Below, one piece after another: positions 8,776-16,874 of a stretch of DNA of 64,000 bases; positions within the stretch are counted from its first letter, which is position 1; every line of letters begins with the position of its first letter. A program made the translations under genes and the position numbers. Source of the DNA: DATKAS01 sp963773315 (GTDB taxonomy: Bacteria > Actinomycetota > Acidimicrobiia > Acidimicrobiales > DATKAS01); the NCBI GenBank assembly GCA_963773315.1, contig CAVZAF010000002.1, positions 806,001 through 870,000 of the forward strand. The letters run 5' to 3'. The notes under the pieces are model-generated. The model did not search any database. It saw only the letters and a list, made by a program, of their open reading frames with translations, and was not told the origin of the DNA.

Positions 8776-9254
8776 CGCCGCGCACCGGTCCGGGCGGTTC
8801 CGACAGCGCGGTCGCCTCCGCGCCGCGGCGGCGGCCGCCGTCGTCGAAGCGGCGCAAGATCGGCGTGAGCGTCGTGCTTGCCGGGCTGCTGGCCGCGCTC
8901 GCGATCATCCTCTTCGAGGGCCTCAGCAACGCGACGATGTACTTCTACAACGCCGACGAAGCGGTCGCGAAGAAGGCGACGCTCGAGGACAAGCGGTTCC
9001 GCCTGCAGGGTCAGGTCGTGCCGGGGACCGTGCGCGACACGGGCGAGACCGTCGACTTCGACGTGACCTTCAACGGCGTGACGGTCGCGGTGCAGAACGA
9101 GGGGAGCCCGCCCGAGCTGTTCCAGGAGGGCATCCCTGTCGTGCTCGAGGGCAAGTGGCAGGGCGACGTCTTCGCGAGCGATCGCATCCTCGTGAAGCAC
9201 ACCTCCGAGTACAAGGCGGCCAACCCCGGCCGGGTGCCCGCCAATGCCCCGTAG
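8766..9254 (+). CDS. ccmE: Heme chaperone CcmE
   Basis: 162 residues from a GTG at 8766 inside ccmD. A basic cytoplasmic start (RRRPPSSKRRK), one membrane helix at about residues 32-52, then an OB-fold domain (RLQGQVVPGTV, VTFNGVTVAVQNEG, PVVLEGKW). LVKHTSEY near residue 148 holds the heme-binding histidine with a tyrosine four residues later, matching the HxxxY form of CcmE. It carries heme covalently between CcmC and CcmF. Confidence 0.93.
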   Translation: MDLTPRTGPGGSDSAVASAPRRRPPSSKRRKIGVSVVLAGLLAALAIILFEGLSNATMYFYNADEAVAKKATLEDKRFRLQGQVVPGTVRDTGETVDFDVTFNGVTVAVQNEGSPPELFQEGIPVVLEGKWQGDVFASDRILVKHTSEYKAANPGRVPANAP

Positions 9255-9260
9255 CCGCGC

Positions 9261-11274
9261 ATGAACGCTGCTCTCGGAACGGCCGGCGTCGCGCTCGGCC
9301 TTGCTGCCGCAGTGATCGGCGCGATCACGATCGTGGTCGGCCTCGTCGGCAACCGGCCGGCGCTGCTCCGGTCGTCGCGCCTCTACGTCGGTCTGCTCAT
9401 CGCCGGCGCGCTCTGCACGTTCTTCGCGATGGAGCGTGCGCTGATCACTCGCGACTTCTCGCTCGAGTACGTCGCTCGCAACGGCAGCCACGAGACACCG
9501 CCGCTCTACAACTTCGCCGCGCTGTGGTCGGCGCTCGAGGGCTCGATCATCCTGTGGTCGCTGATCCTCACCGGCTACATCGCCGTCGTCGTCCACCACT
9601 TCCGCAAGCGGTTGACCGATCCGCTCGTCGGGTGGGCCATCGCCGTGATGTTCGTCGTCGCGGCGTTCTTCTTCCTGCTGATGCTCGGACCGGCGAACCC
9701 GTTCAAGACCGTGCAGGGCGCGATCCCGACTCGACGGCCCCGGCCCGAACCCGTTGCTGCAGAACCACATCCTCATGGCGTTCCACCCGCCGATGCTCTA
9801 CCTCGGCTACGTCGGGTTCACGGTGCCGTTCGCGTTCGCGATCGCCGCGCTGATCACCGGGCGGGTCGGCGAGGGCTGGCTCATCGAGACGCGCCGGTGG
9901 ACGCTCTTCGCGTGGGGCTTCCTCGTCGGTCGGCATCGTGCTCGGCGCGTGGTGGAGCTACGAGGTGCTCGGCTGGGGCGGCTACTGGGCGTGGGACCCG
10001 GTCGAGAACGCGTCGTTCCTTCCGTGGCTCACCGGCACCGCGTACCTGCACTCGGTGATGGTGCAGGAGCGACGCGGGATGCTGCGCGTCTGGAACCTGT
10101 CGCTGCTCTGCGCCACGTTCTCACTCACGATCCTCGGCACGTTCCTCACGCGGTCGGGCGTGCTCGACTCGGTGCACGCGTTCATCGGAGAGCCAGATCG
10201 GGCCGTTCATCCTCACGTTCTTCGCGATCGTCGTGCTCGGATCGATCGGGCTCATCGGGTGGCGGGCTGATCGTCTGCGGTCGCCCGGCTCGATCGACTC
10301 GCCGCATCTCGCGTGAGGGCGCGTTCCTCGCCAACAACGTGCTGTTCGCCGCGTTCGCGTTCGTCGTGCTGCTCGGCACCGTGTTCCCGCTCATCGTCGA
10401 GGCCGCGAACGGCGAGCGGATCTCGATCGGCCGTCCGTACTTCGACCGGATGACGATGCCGATCGGCATCGCGCTGCTCTTCCTCATGGCGGTCGCACCG
10501 GTCCTCCCTTGGCGCAAGGCGTCGGGTGAGCTGTTGCTGCACCGGCTGCTCTGGCCGGCCTGGATCGGCACCGGTGTGGTTGTCATCGCCGTCGCGTTCG
10601 GCGCGCGTGGGTTCGTGCCCCTCGTCGCGTTCGGGCTCGGCGGGTTCGCCGCGGGAGCGGCGATCCGCCAGATCGTCCTCGCGACCCGAAGGCAGGGATT
10701 GCACGGGCTCGTCGGCCGCGCCAACGGCGGGATGATCGTGCACGTCGGCGTCGTGACGATCGCGGTCGCGCTTGCCGCGTCGTCGTCGTACAGCCACTCG
10801 GCCGAGTTCGTTCTCAGCCCCGGCCAGTCCGCGTCGCTCGCCGGCCACACGATCACCTACCTCGGCCTCCAGCGCGAGACGGTCGCGCAGAAGTCGATCG
10901 TGAAGGCTCGGGTGCAGATCGACGACAGCGGCGTCTACGCGCCCGCGTTGTCGAAGTTCCCCGGCGGCTCGAACACGATCGGCACGCCGTCGGTGCGCAC
11001 TGGGCTTCGCGGCGACGTCTACCTCACACTGCTCGACGTCCCCGACGCCGACAACGGCGCCGTGCGACTCGGGCTGCTCGTGATGCCGCTCGCAGTGTGG
11101 CTGTGGATCGGCGGTGGCCTCATGGCCGTCGGCACCGTGCTCGCGGCGTGGCCGGGCCGTCGTCGCCGGCCGACCGATCCTGTGTCGGCGCCAATTCCCG
11201 AGCGGCGCGTGCAGACACCGCCGCCGCCCGAGGAGACGGTCGGCGAACCAGTGGGAGCCGGCGTCGATGGGTGA
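9261..11274 (+). CDS. ccmF: Cytochrome c heme lyase CcmF, broken by four one-base insertions
   Basis: The protein reads in order through four frame changes: near 9731 (before PLLQNHILMAFHPP), near 9929 (before VGIVLGAWWSYEVLGWGGYW), near 10194 (before QIGPFILTFFAIVV) and near 10305 (before SREGAFLANN). Each equals one extra base; removing four bases leaves exactly 670 codons. The WGGYWAWDPVENASFLPW motif is the heme-binding WWD segment of CcmF, and FLTRSGVLDSVHAF follows as usual. The remaining reading frame to 11274 is intact. CcmF joins heme from CcmE to apocytochrome c. All flanking ccm genes are intact, so sequencing insertions are more likely than loss of function. Confidence 0.85.
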
Positions 11275-11905
11275 CGAGAGCCGCGACGCACCCATCGGCG
11301 GGTCGCCGATCGACGACGTCCGGATCGAAGAGGACGTACGCCCGCGCCGCCGGGTCGGGCTCATCATCGCGATCGTCCTCGGGCTCGGGATGGTCGCACT
11401 CATCGCGATCCTCGCGACGCGCCCGCCCGCGCTCGACCGGCAAGGCAAGAGCCCGCTGCTCGGCAAGCCCGCGCCCGACATCGTCGGCACGACGGTCACG
11501 TCGAGCGACGGCGCCCAGTACAAGCTGTCCGACCGACGCGGCCGCTTCGTGCTCGTGAACTTCTTCGCGACGTGGTGCGCGCCATGCCAGCAGGAGCACC
11601 CCGAGCTCGTGTCGTTCAGCCGTCGCCACCTCCAGGCCGGCGACGCCGAGGTCGTGAGCGTCGTCTTCAGCGACGACAACAACGACGTCAAGAAGTTCTT
11701 CCAGGACAACGGCGGCGAGTGGTCGGTGGTGTCCGACCCCGATGGCACCACCGCGTTGAGCTACGGCGTCACCGGCATCCCGGAGTCGTTCCTCATCGAC
11801 CCGAACGGCTTCGTCGTCAGCAAGATCACCGGCGGCGTCACGAGCGACGGCCTCGACGCGATCATCGCCGCGGCGGAGCGAGCCGAGTCGGGGAGCGGTG
11901 GATGA
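11267..11905 (+). CDS. ccmG: Thiol-disulfide oxidoreductase CcmG/ResA-like
   Basis: 212 residues from the ATG at 11267, which overlaps the ccmF end. A cytoplasmic N-terminus with one membrane helix (residues 28-48) anchors a thioredoxin domain: PAPDIVGTTV, FVLVNFFATWCAPCQQEHPE with the CAPC redox pair, and the cis-proline region GVTGIPESFLID. It keeps the CXXCH cysteines of apocytochrome c reduced. Located as expected between ccmF and ccmH. Confidence 0.9.
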   Translation: MGDESRDAPIGGSPIDDVRIEEDVRPRRRVGLIIAIVLGLGMVALIAILATRPPALDRQGKSPLLGKPAPDIVGTTVTSSDGAQYKLSDRRGRFVLVNFFATWCAPCQQEHPELVSFSRRHLQAGDAEVVSVVFSDDNNDVKKFFQDNGGEWSVVSDPDGTTALSYGVTGIPESFLIDPNGFVVSKITGGVTSDGLDAIIAAAERAESGSGG

Positions 11906-12414
11906 GCGCGATCGCTCTCGCGAACGAGAGGAAGCGCAACCACTTGGCGTGGCTGGTCCTCATCCCCGTGCTCCTGGTGGCGCTCTTCATCGGCACGACG
12001 GGCAGCCGCGGCCCGCGAACGAACACTGATCGCGTGAACGCGATCGCGTCCGAGTTCAAGTGCCCGACCTGTCGCAGCGAGTCGGTCGAGACCTCGAACG
12101 CGCAGACTGCTCGCATCATCCGCGCCGACATCGCTCGGCGTGTCGAGCAAGGCCAGACCGACGACCAGATCCGTGCCTACCTCATCAGCCGATACGGCCA
12201 GGACCTCTTGCTCACTCCGGCCTCAACTGGGGCGAGCAGCCTCGTCTGGATCCTGCCGGTCATCGCCCTCGTGTGCGCGATCGCAGGTCTCGCCGTCGCG
12301 TTCCGGCGGTGGCATGCATCGAGTCAGGGCGAGATCAGCGACGCAGACCGGCGGCTCGTCGACGCAGCGATGAAGGTCGAGCGCAGCCATGCCGAGGGTT
12401 CGGATGGCGACTGA
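11902..12414 (+). CDS. ccmH: Cytochrome c maturation protein CcmH
   Basis: 170 residues. ATG at 11902 overlaps the previous stop (ATGA). First membrane helix at about residues 18-35, then the redox motif FKCPTCRSESVETSNA (LRCPxCQ type) and IIRADIARRVEQGQTDDQIR with SRYGQDLLL, then a second helix near residue 120. CcmH reduces apocytochrome c thiols with CcmG and interacts with CcmF. Length and order match the short CcmH/CycL form. Confidence 0.92.
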   Translation: MSAIALANERKRNHLAWLVLIPVLLVALFIGTTGSRGPRTNTDRVNAIASEFKCPTCRSESVETSNAQTARIIRADIARRVEQGQTDDQIRAYLISRYGQDLLLTPASTGASSLVWILPVIALVCAIAGLAVAFRRWHASSQGEISDADRRLVDAAMKVERSHAEGSDGD

Positions 12415-13210
12415 CACCCGACTCGACTTCGATGAGCTCGCTCGGCTCGAAGAGGAGCGGCGATTCCTGTTGCGATCGCTCGACGACCTCGAGCGTGAGC
12501 ACGACGCGGGCGACATCGACGAAGCCGACTACCACACGCTCAAGGACGACTACACGCGACGCGCGGTCACAGTGCTGCGCGCGATCGAGGCGGGGAAGGC
12601 GTCGTTCGCGCCCCATCCGCGCAGAGCCGGCCGCACTGCGATCATCGTCGTGGGGGTTGCGCTCGTCGCGGTGCTCGGTGGCGTGCTGATGGCGAAGGCC
12701 GCGGGACTCCGGCTCCCCGGGCAGTCCGCGTCGGGAAGCATCTCGCAGAACAGCAACGACCTCCTCGTCGAGGCGCGTGGCCTGCTGGCGTCGGGCAAGC
12801 CTCTCGATGCGATCAAGCTCTACGACCAGGTGCTCACCCTGCAGCCCGACAACGCCGAGGCGCTCGCGTACCGCGGCTGGCTGCTGTACCAGACCGGTGA
12901 CGCCGATCTTCTGTCCGAGGGCAAGCAGCTCATCGCGAACGCCGTTGCCGCCGACCCGAAGTATCCCGACGCGCACTTCTTCTTCGGCTTCGTGAAGCGC
13001 CAGGACGGCGACCTCCGCGGCGCGCTCACCGAGTGGGACGCGTATCTCGCGCTCGACCCGCCCGCTGACGCTGCGCAGGCCGTACGCCAGTCCGCCGACC
13101 AGGTGCGCACGCAGCTCGGGTTGTCGCCGGAGGCTGCGCCGTCATCGGTGCCGTCGTCGGTGCCGTCGTCGACGCCGACGGGCGCCGGGGCTGCTACAAC
13201 CGGGTCGTGA
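12404..13210 (+). CDS. CcmI-like TPR protein
   Basis: 268 residues from the ATG at 12404; another in-frame ATG at 12389 is possible. Charged N-terminal coiled segment (LEEERRFLLRSLDDLEREHD), one membrane helix near residues 75-95, then tetratricopeptide repeats (EARGLLASGKPLDAIKLYDQ, NAEALAYRGWLLYQTGD) and a Ser/Pro-rich tail. In System I, CcmI is a membrane-anchored TPR chaperone for apocytochrome c; the position directly after ccmH and the topology fit. Sequence similarity to CcmI is general rather than specific. Confidence 0.75.
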   Translation: MATDTRLDFDELARLEEERRFLLRSLDDLEREHDAGDIDEADYHTLKDDYTRRAVTVLRAIEAGKASFAPHPRRAGRTAIIVVGVALVAVLGGVLMAKAAGLRLPGQSASGSISQNSNDLLVEARGLLASGKPLDAIKLYDQVLTLQPDNAEALAYRGWLLYQTGDADLLSEGKQLIANAVAADPKYPDAHFFFGFVKRQDGDLRGALTEWDAYLALDPPADAAQAVRQSADQVRTQLGLSPEAAPSSVPSSVPSSTPTGAGAATTGS

Positions 13211-14523
13211 CGATCCGCATCGGCGGCGGGCAGGGCTTCTACGGCGACGGCCTCGGTCCGGTGCCCGATGTGCTCGAAGCGGGCGTCGACTACCTCGTGT
13301 GCGAGGCGCTTGCCGAGCTGACCCTCGCGATCCTGCAGAAGGACCGGCAGCGTGACGAGTCGCTCGGCTTCACGCGCGACCTGCCGATGTACATCCGCGC
13401 CGCGTTGCCTTACGTCGTCGACGGGCGGACGCGGTTCATCACGAACGCAGGAGGCATCAACCCGGTCGCGGCGGGCCGCGCGGTGGTGGCGACCCTCAAG
13501 GAGGCGGGTGCAACCGGACTCGTCGTGGCGACCGTCGTCGGTGACGACGTGCGTCCGCGCGCGGACGCCCTCGGGCTGCCGCCCGACGCGCTGTTCGCGA
13601 ACGCGTACCTGGGCGCGCGGCCGATCGTCGACGCGCTCGACGCCGGCGCTCACGTCGTCGTCACGGGACGGGTTGCCGACGCGTCGCTCTTCCTCGCCCC
13701 GCTGGTGCACGAGCACAAGTGGGCGTGGGACGACTGGGATCGGCTCGCCGCGGGCGTCGTGGTCGGCCACCTCCTCGAGTGCAGCGGTCAGGTCGCCGGC
13801 GGCAACTACTCGGGGCCGTGGTGGACCAATCCCGATCCGGGCCGCGTAGCGTTCCCGATCGGCGAGTGCGAGCCCGACGGGTCGGCCGTGATCACGAAGC
13901 CCGCGCAGTCGGGCGGCATGGTCACGTTCGACACCGTGCGCGAGCAGCTGCTGTACGAGGTGCACGACCCGGCTCGCTACCTCAACCCCGACGTCGTCGC
14001 CGACTTCACCTCTCTGACGCTCACCGACCTCGGAGGCGACCGGGTCCGGGTGAGCGGCACTCGCGGGCTGCCTGCGCCCCCGACCTACAAGGGCCTCGTG
14101 TGCACGCCCGCGGGCTGGGCGGGAGAGGCCACGTTCGCGTATCCGTGGCCCGACGCCGAAGCGAAGGCGCGTGCCGCGGTGCGGTGGGTCAAGCAGCGAG
14201 CGATCGCGGCGAAGGTCCCGGTGGAGGAATGGCTCGAGGAGTACTTCGGCGTCAACGCGTTCGGTGGGCCGACCGTCGATGCTGATGCGGCTTCCGAGCC
14301 TCCGGAGGTCATCGGACGTCTCGCGTGGCGATGCGCGGACGAGGCAACGGCCGGGCGAGTGGCGCAGGGCAGCGGCGTTCTCGGTCTCTCGGGGCCGCCG
14401 ACCATCAGTGGCTTCGGTCGCGCGCGCGGTGGCAGGCCGACCCAGCTCCTCGCTGTCGACGCGTTCGCCGTGGATCGCGCGCTCGTCGATCGGCAGGTGC
14501 GCGTCGACCTCGTCACGGTCTGA
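13207..14523 (+). CDS. Acyclic terpene utilization AtuA family protein (DUF1446), main domain
   Basis: 438 residues from a GTG at 13207, which overlaps the previous stop. IGGGQGFYGDGLG at the start, FITNAGGINPVAAG near residue 80, VVTGRVADASLFLAPL near 155 and the C-terminal GFGRARGGRPTQLL are typical of the DUF1446 family. AtuA is required for citronellol/geraniol use in Pseudomonas, where the reaction is not firmly known. The ferredoxin-fold domain often fused at the C-terminus is encoded separately at 15864. The stop codon lies in the first unit of an 18-base tandem repeat. Confidence 0.8.
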   Translation: MTIRIGGGQGFYGDGLGPVPDVLEAGVDYLVCEALAELTLAILQKDRQRDESLGFTRDLPMYIRAALPYVVDGRTRFITNAGGINPVAAGRAVVATLKEAGATGLVVATVVGDDVRPRADALGLPPDALFANAYLGARPIVDALDAGAHVVVTGRVADASLFLAPLVHEHKWAWDDWDRLAAGVVVGHLLECSGQVAGGNYSGPWWTNPDPGRVAFPIGECEPDGSAVITKPAQSGGMVTFDTVREQLLYEVHDPARYLNPDVVADFTSLTLTDLGGDRVRVSGTRGLPAPPTYKGLVCTPAGWAGEATFAYPWPDAEAKARAAVRWVKQRAIAAKVPVEEWLEEYFGVNAFGGPTVDADAASEPPEVIGRLAWRCADEATAGRVAQGSGVLGLSGPPTISGFGRARGGRPTQLLAVDAFAVDRALVDRQVRVDLVTV

Positions 14524-14562
14524 GGTCTCGTCACGGTCTGGGGTCTCGTCACGGTCTGATCG
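14509..14562 (+). repeat. 18-base tandem repeat, three copies
   Basis: Units at 14509-14526, 14527-14544 and 14545-14562 share CTCGTCACGGTCTG and differ only in the last bases. The first unit contains the last codons and stop of the AtuA gene, so the array looks like slippage duplication of a gene end. Confidence 0.9.
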
Positions 14563-14611
14563 GCACACCCTCCCGGCCTGACCAGGGACAAACGCGATAC
14601 GGTCCGCCGCC

Positions 14612-15334
14612 GTGAGCAACTTGCCGCCGCCTCCTGCCGCACCGCCGACGCCTCCCACGCCGCCGACACCGCCCACCCCGCCGCCCGGAGGCCCGGCCAG
14701 CCCTCCGCCAGGCTTCACGCCTCCGCCCGGCGGCGCGACAGGTGACTCCGGCGGCGCCGCGTACCCCGCGACCTTCACCTTCGACGCGCCCTACGAAGTG
14801 GCGAGATGGCGGCCACTCGTGCACTGGCTGCTCGCGATCCCACAGGTCGTCGTCGCCTATGTGCTGCAGATCATCGCCAACGTGCTCACGTTCATCGCGT
14901 TCTTCGCGATCTTGTTCACGAAGACGTATCCGGAGAGCCTCTTCAACATCGTTGCGATGACTCGTCGGTACCAGTACCGAGTCGCGACGTACTACATGTT
15001 CATGCGCGAGTCGTATCCCCCGTTCACCTTCGACACGGTGACGAGTGATCCGGGCACCGACCCGTCTCGCCTCTCGATCGAGTACCCGCGCGAGCTGAAC
15101 CGGTGGGCGCCGCTCTACAAGTGGTTCCTCGCCATCCCGCACTACATCGTGCTGGCGATCCTCGGCATCGGCGCCGGCATCATCATCTTCATCTCGTTCT
15201 TCGTGGTCATCATCACGGGCAAGTGGAACGAGGGGATGCGCCGGTTCGTGCTCGGCGTCTTCCGCTGGAGCTGGCGAGTGACCGCGTACGTCACGCTGAT
15301 GACCGACGAGTACCCGCCGTTCTCGCTCGACTGA
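14612..15334 (+). CDS. DUF4389 membrane protein with proline-rich head
   Basis: 240 residues from a GTG at 14612; a TACGGT box eight bases upstream supports leaderless expression. The first 50 residues are low-complexity PPTPP repeats and glycine. Then come two DUF4389-type units: ARWRPLVHWLLAIPQ with two helices and RYQYRVATYYMFMRESYPPF, and again ELNRWAPLYKWFLAIPHYIV with two helices and WRVTAYVTLMTDEYPPF. The duplicated unit is plain in the sequence. Function of the family is unknown; four to six membrane passes are expected. Confidence 0.85.
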   Translation: MSNLPPPPAAPPTPPTPPTPPTPPPGGPASPPPGFTPPPGGATGDSGGAAYPATFTFDAPYEVARWRPLVHWLLAIPQVVVAYVLQIIANVLTFIAFFAILFTKTYPESLFNIVAMTRRYQYRVATYYMFMRESYPPFTFDTVTSDPGTDPSRLSIEYPRELNRWAPLYKWFLAIPHYIVLAILGIGAGIIIFISFFVVIITGKWNEGMRRFVLGVFRWSWRVTAYVTLMTDEYPPFSLD

Positions 15335-15343
15335 CGCGCAGCT

Positions 15344-15805
15344 CTAGCCGGCAGGCGGGGGGATTGCCCTCGCTTTGGCCCACTCGCCCTTCTTGCGGTC
15401 GAGCACCCAGGTGGCACCCTTGCGCCAGTCGGGCTCGCCCTTGATGACGAGGCCGCGGTGCAGCAGCGCGTCGATGACCGCGGGGATCACATCGCCATGG
15501 CTGCACAGCACCGCGTTCTTCGGTGCCTCTTCGACGAGCTCGATGGCTTCGTCGAACACATCGCCCTCGGCCAGCGCCTCGGTGATCTTGAGCTCGATGC
15601 CGAGCTTCTTGGCGAGCGGCTCGACCGTCTGCACGCAGCGTACGTAAGGGCTCGAATAGATCTGCGAGATCGGGAGGTGCCCGAGGAGGAGCGTGATGCC
15701 GTCCGCCTGCTGCAGTCCCGCCCGGCTCAGGGGACGCTCGCGGTCGTCGCCCGGCCAGTCGGTGCGGCTGCCTGCCTTGCCGTGACGGACCAGGTAAAGA
15801 GACAT
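15344..15805 (-). CDS. SixA-like histidine phosphatase
   Basis: 153 residues. The start at 15805 places LVRHGKAG at residues 5-12, the RHG motif of the histidine phosphatase superfamily. SSPYVRCVQT near 50, a glutamate in ITEALAEG and the second histidine in VLCSHGDVIP complete the active site. The DWPGDDRERPLSRAG segment is typical of SixA-type phosphohistidine phosphatases, which remove phosphate from signalling proteins, but small-molecule substrates are equally possible. It ends ten bases after the convergent DUF4389 gene. Confidence 0.85.
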   Translation of the reverse strand: MSLYLVRHGKAGSRTDWPGDDRERPLSRAGLQQADGITLLLGHLPISQIYSSPYVRCVQTVEPLAKKLGIELKITEALAEGDVFDEAIELVEEAPKNAVLCSHGDVIPAVIDALLHRGLVIKGEPDWRKGATWVLDRKKGEWAKARAIPPPAG

Positions 15806-15863
15806 CCCGACACCAACGCTACCTGCCGCCCGAAGGCGTGTCTCTTGGTCGTAGTGTCGGCCG

Positions 15864-16232
15864 GTGGCTCGTGTCCTGCTCAGAGACCTGTGCGGCGTCC
15901 GTTCGGGGGACAAGGGCAACATCTCAGACCTCGCCCTCTTCGCCGACGACGACGAGGCCTATGACGCGATTTGCGAGGCCGTCACCGCGGAACGTGTGAA
16001 GGCCCATTTCGGGTCTCTCGTGCAGGGCCCCGTCGAGCGGTACGAGGCGCCGAACGTGCTCGCCCTGAAGTTCGTGATGCACGACGCGCTCGGTGGCGGT
16101 GGCCCTCGCTCTCTGCGTTCCGACAACCTGGGCAAGACGCTGGGCACCGCGCTGCTCCGCATGGTCATCGACGTGCCGGACCCGGTGGCCGCGGGCGCAA
16201 GACGGGCGAAAGCCCCGATCGAACGGTCGTAA
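15864..16232 (+). CDS. AtuA-associated ferredoxin-fold domain protein
   Basis: 122 residues from a GTG at 15864; a TAGTGT box six bases before it suggests leaderless expression. RSGDKGNISDLALFA near the N-terminus, VERYEAPNVLALKFVMHDAL in the middle and RSDNLGKTLGTALLRMVID near the end are hallmarks of the C-terminal domain of AtuA-like proteins. Here it is a separate gene, 1.3 kb from the main AtuA domain at 13207 and with its own promoter-like box. The two products probably act together; that is inference from family organisation. Confidence 0.8.
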   Translation: MARVLLRDLCGVRSGDKGNISDLALFADDDEAYDAICEAVTAERVKAHFGSLVQGPVERYEAPNVLALKFVMHDALGGGGPRSLRSDNLGKTLGTALLRMVIDVPDPVAAGARRAKAPIERS

Positions 16233-16262
16233 CGCGTCGCGGTCCCGCCAGACTCTCTGGGC

Positions 16263-16874
16263 ATGGGCTTCTTCGAGAGGAACCGCGCACAGCTCGCCGA
16301 GCGAGGGATCGACCCGAACCGGCTCCCGCCGGGCCAGTACTTCACCGAGCGCTTCCCGGTCCTGCAGGTCGGCGACGTCCCCCAGATCGACACGGCGACG
16401 TGGACGCTGCGGATCTTCGGCCTCGTCGAGCGTGCTCAGCGCATCTCGTGGGATGACCTGCGGGCGATGCCGCCGACCGACATCCACACCGACATCCACT
16501 GCGTGACGAAGTGGTCGAAGTTCGACACGACCTGGCGCGGGGTGCGGGTCCGCGACTTGCTCGACCTCGCGGGACTGCGGCCCGAGGCGGCGTACTTCGT
16601 GGGCCACGCCGCTCACGGCTACACCGCGAACCTTCCCCTGGTCGACGTGCTGCGACCCGAGTCGATCGTCGCCTACGAGTACGAAGGCGCACCGATCCCG
16701 GCCGAGCACGGCGGGCCCGTGCGCCTCGTCGTGCCGCACCTCTACTTCTGGAAGTCGCCGAAGTGGCTCGAGGGGCTCGAGGTGCGTGGTGACGACGCGC
16801 CCGGCTTCTGGGAGCGCAACGGGTACCACATCTACGGCGACCCGTGGCGTGAGCAGCGCTACTGGGGCGACTGA
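16263..16874 (+). CDS. Sulfite-oxidase-like molybdopterin oxidoreductase (soluble)
   Basis: 203 residues, one oxidoreductase molybdopterin-binding domain. DIHCVTKWSKFDTTWRGVRV around residue 80 contains the cysteine expected to ligate molybdenum; GGPVRLVVPHLYFWKSPKWL and the C-terminal FWERNGYHIYGDPWREQRYW are typical of YuiH/SorA-related proteins. No signal peptide is seen, so a cytoplasmic enzyme is expected. Electron partner and substrate unknown. A related but Tat-like-headed enzyme occurs at 20001. The end overlaps the convergent cysteine desulfurase gene by 16 bases. Confidence 0.85.
   Translation: MGFFERNRAQLAERGIDPNRLPPGQYFTERFPVLQVGDVPQIDTATWTLRIFGLVERAQRISWDDLRAMPPTDIHTDIHCVTKWSKFDTTWRGVRVRDLLDLAGLRPEAAYFVGHAAHGYTANLPLVDVLRPESIVAYEYEGAPIPAEHGGPVRLVVPHLYFWKSPKWLEGLEVRGDDAPGFWERNGYHIYGDPWREQRYWGD

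Noticed and set aside
9725..10310. Programmed ribosomal frameshifting in ccmF
   Set aside because: Four separate sites without slippery heptamers or following structure, and the same single-base change in unrelated genes, point to sequence error.
14612..14760. Pro-codon tandem repeat at the DUF4389 start as a CRISPR or VNTR locus
   Set aside because: It is an in-frame PPTPP repeat inside a coding region that begins at a supported GTG; no spacers are present.
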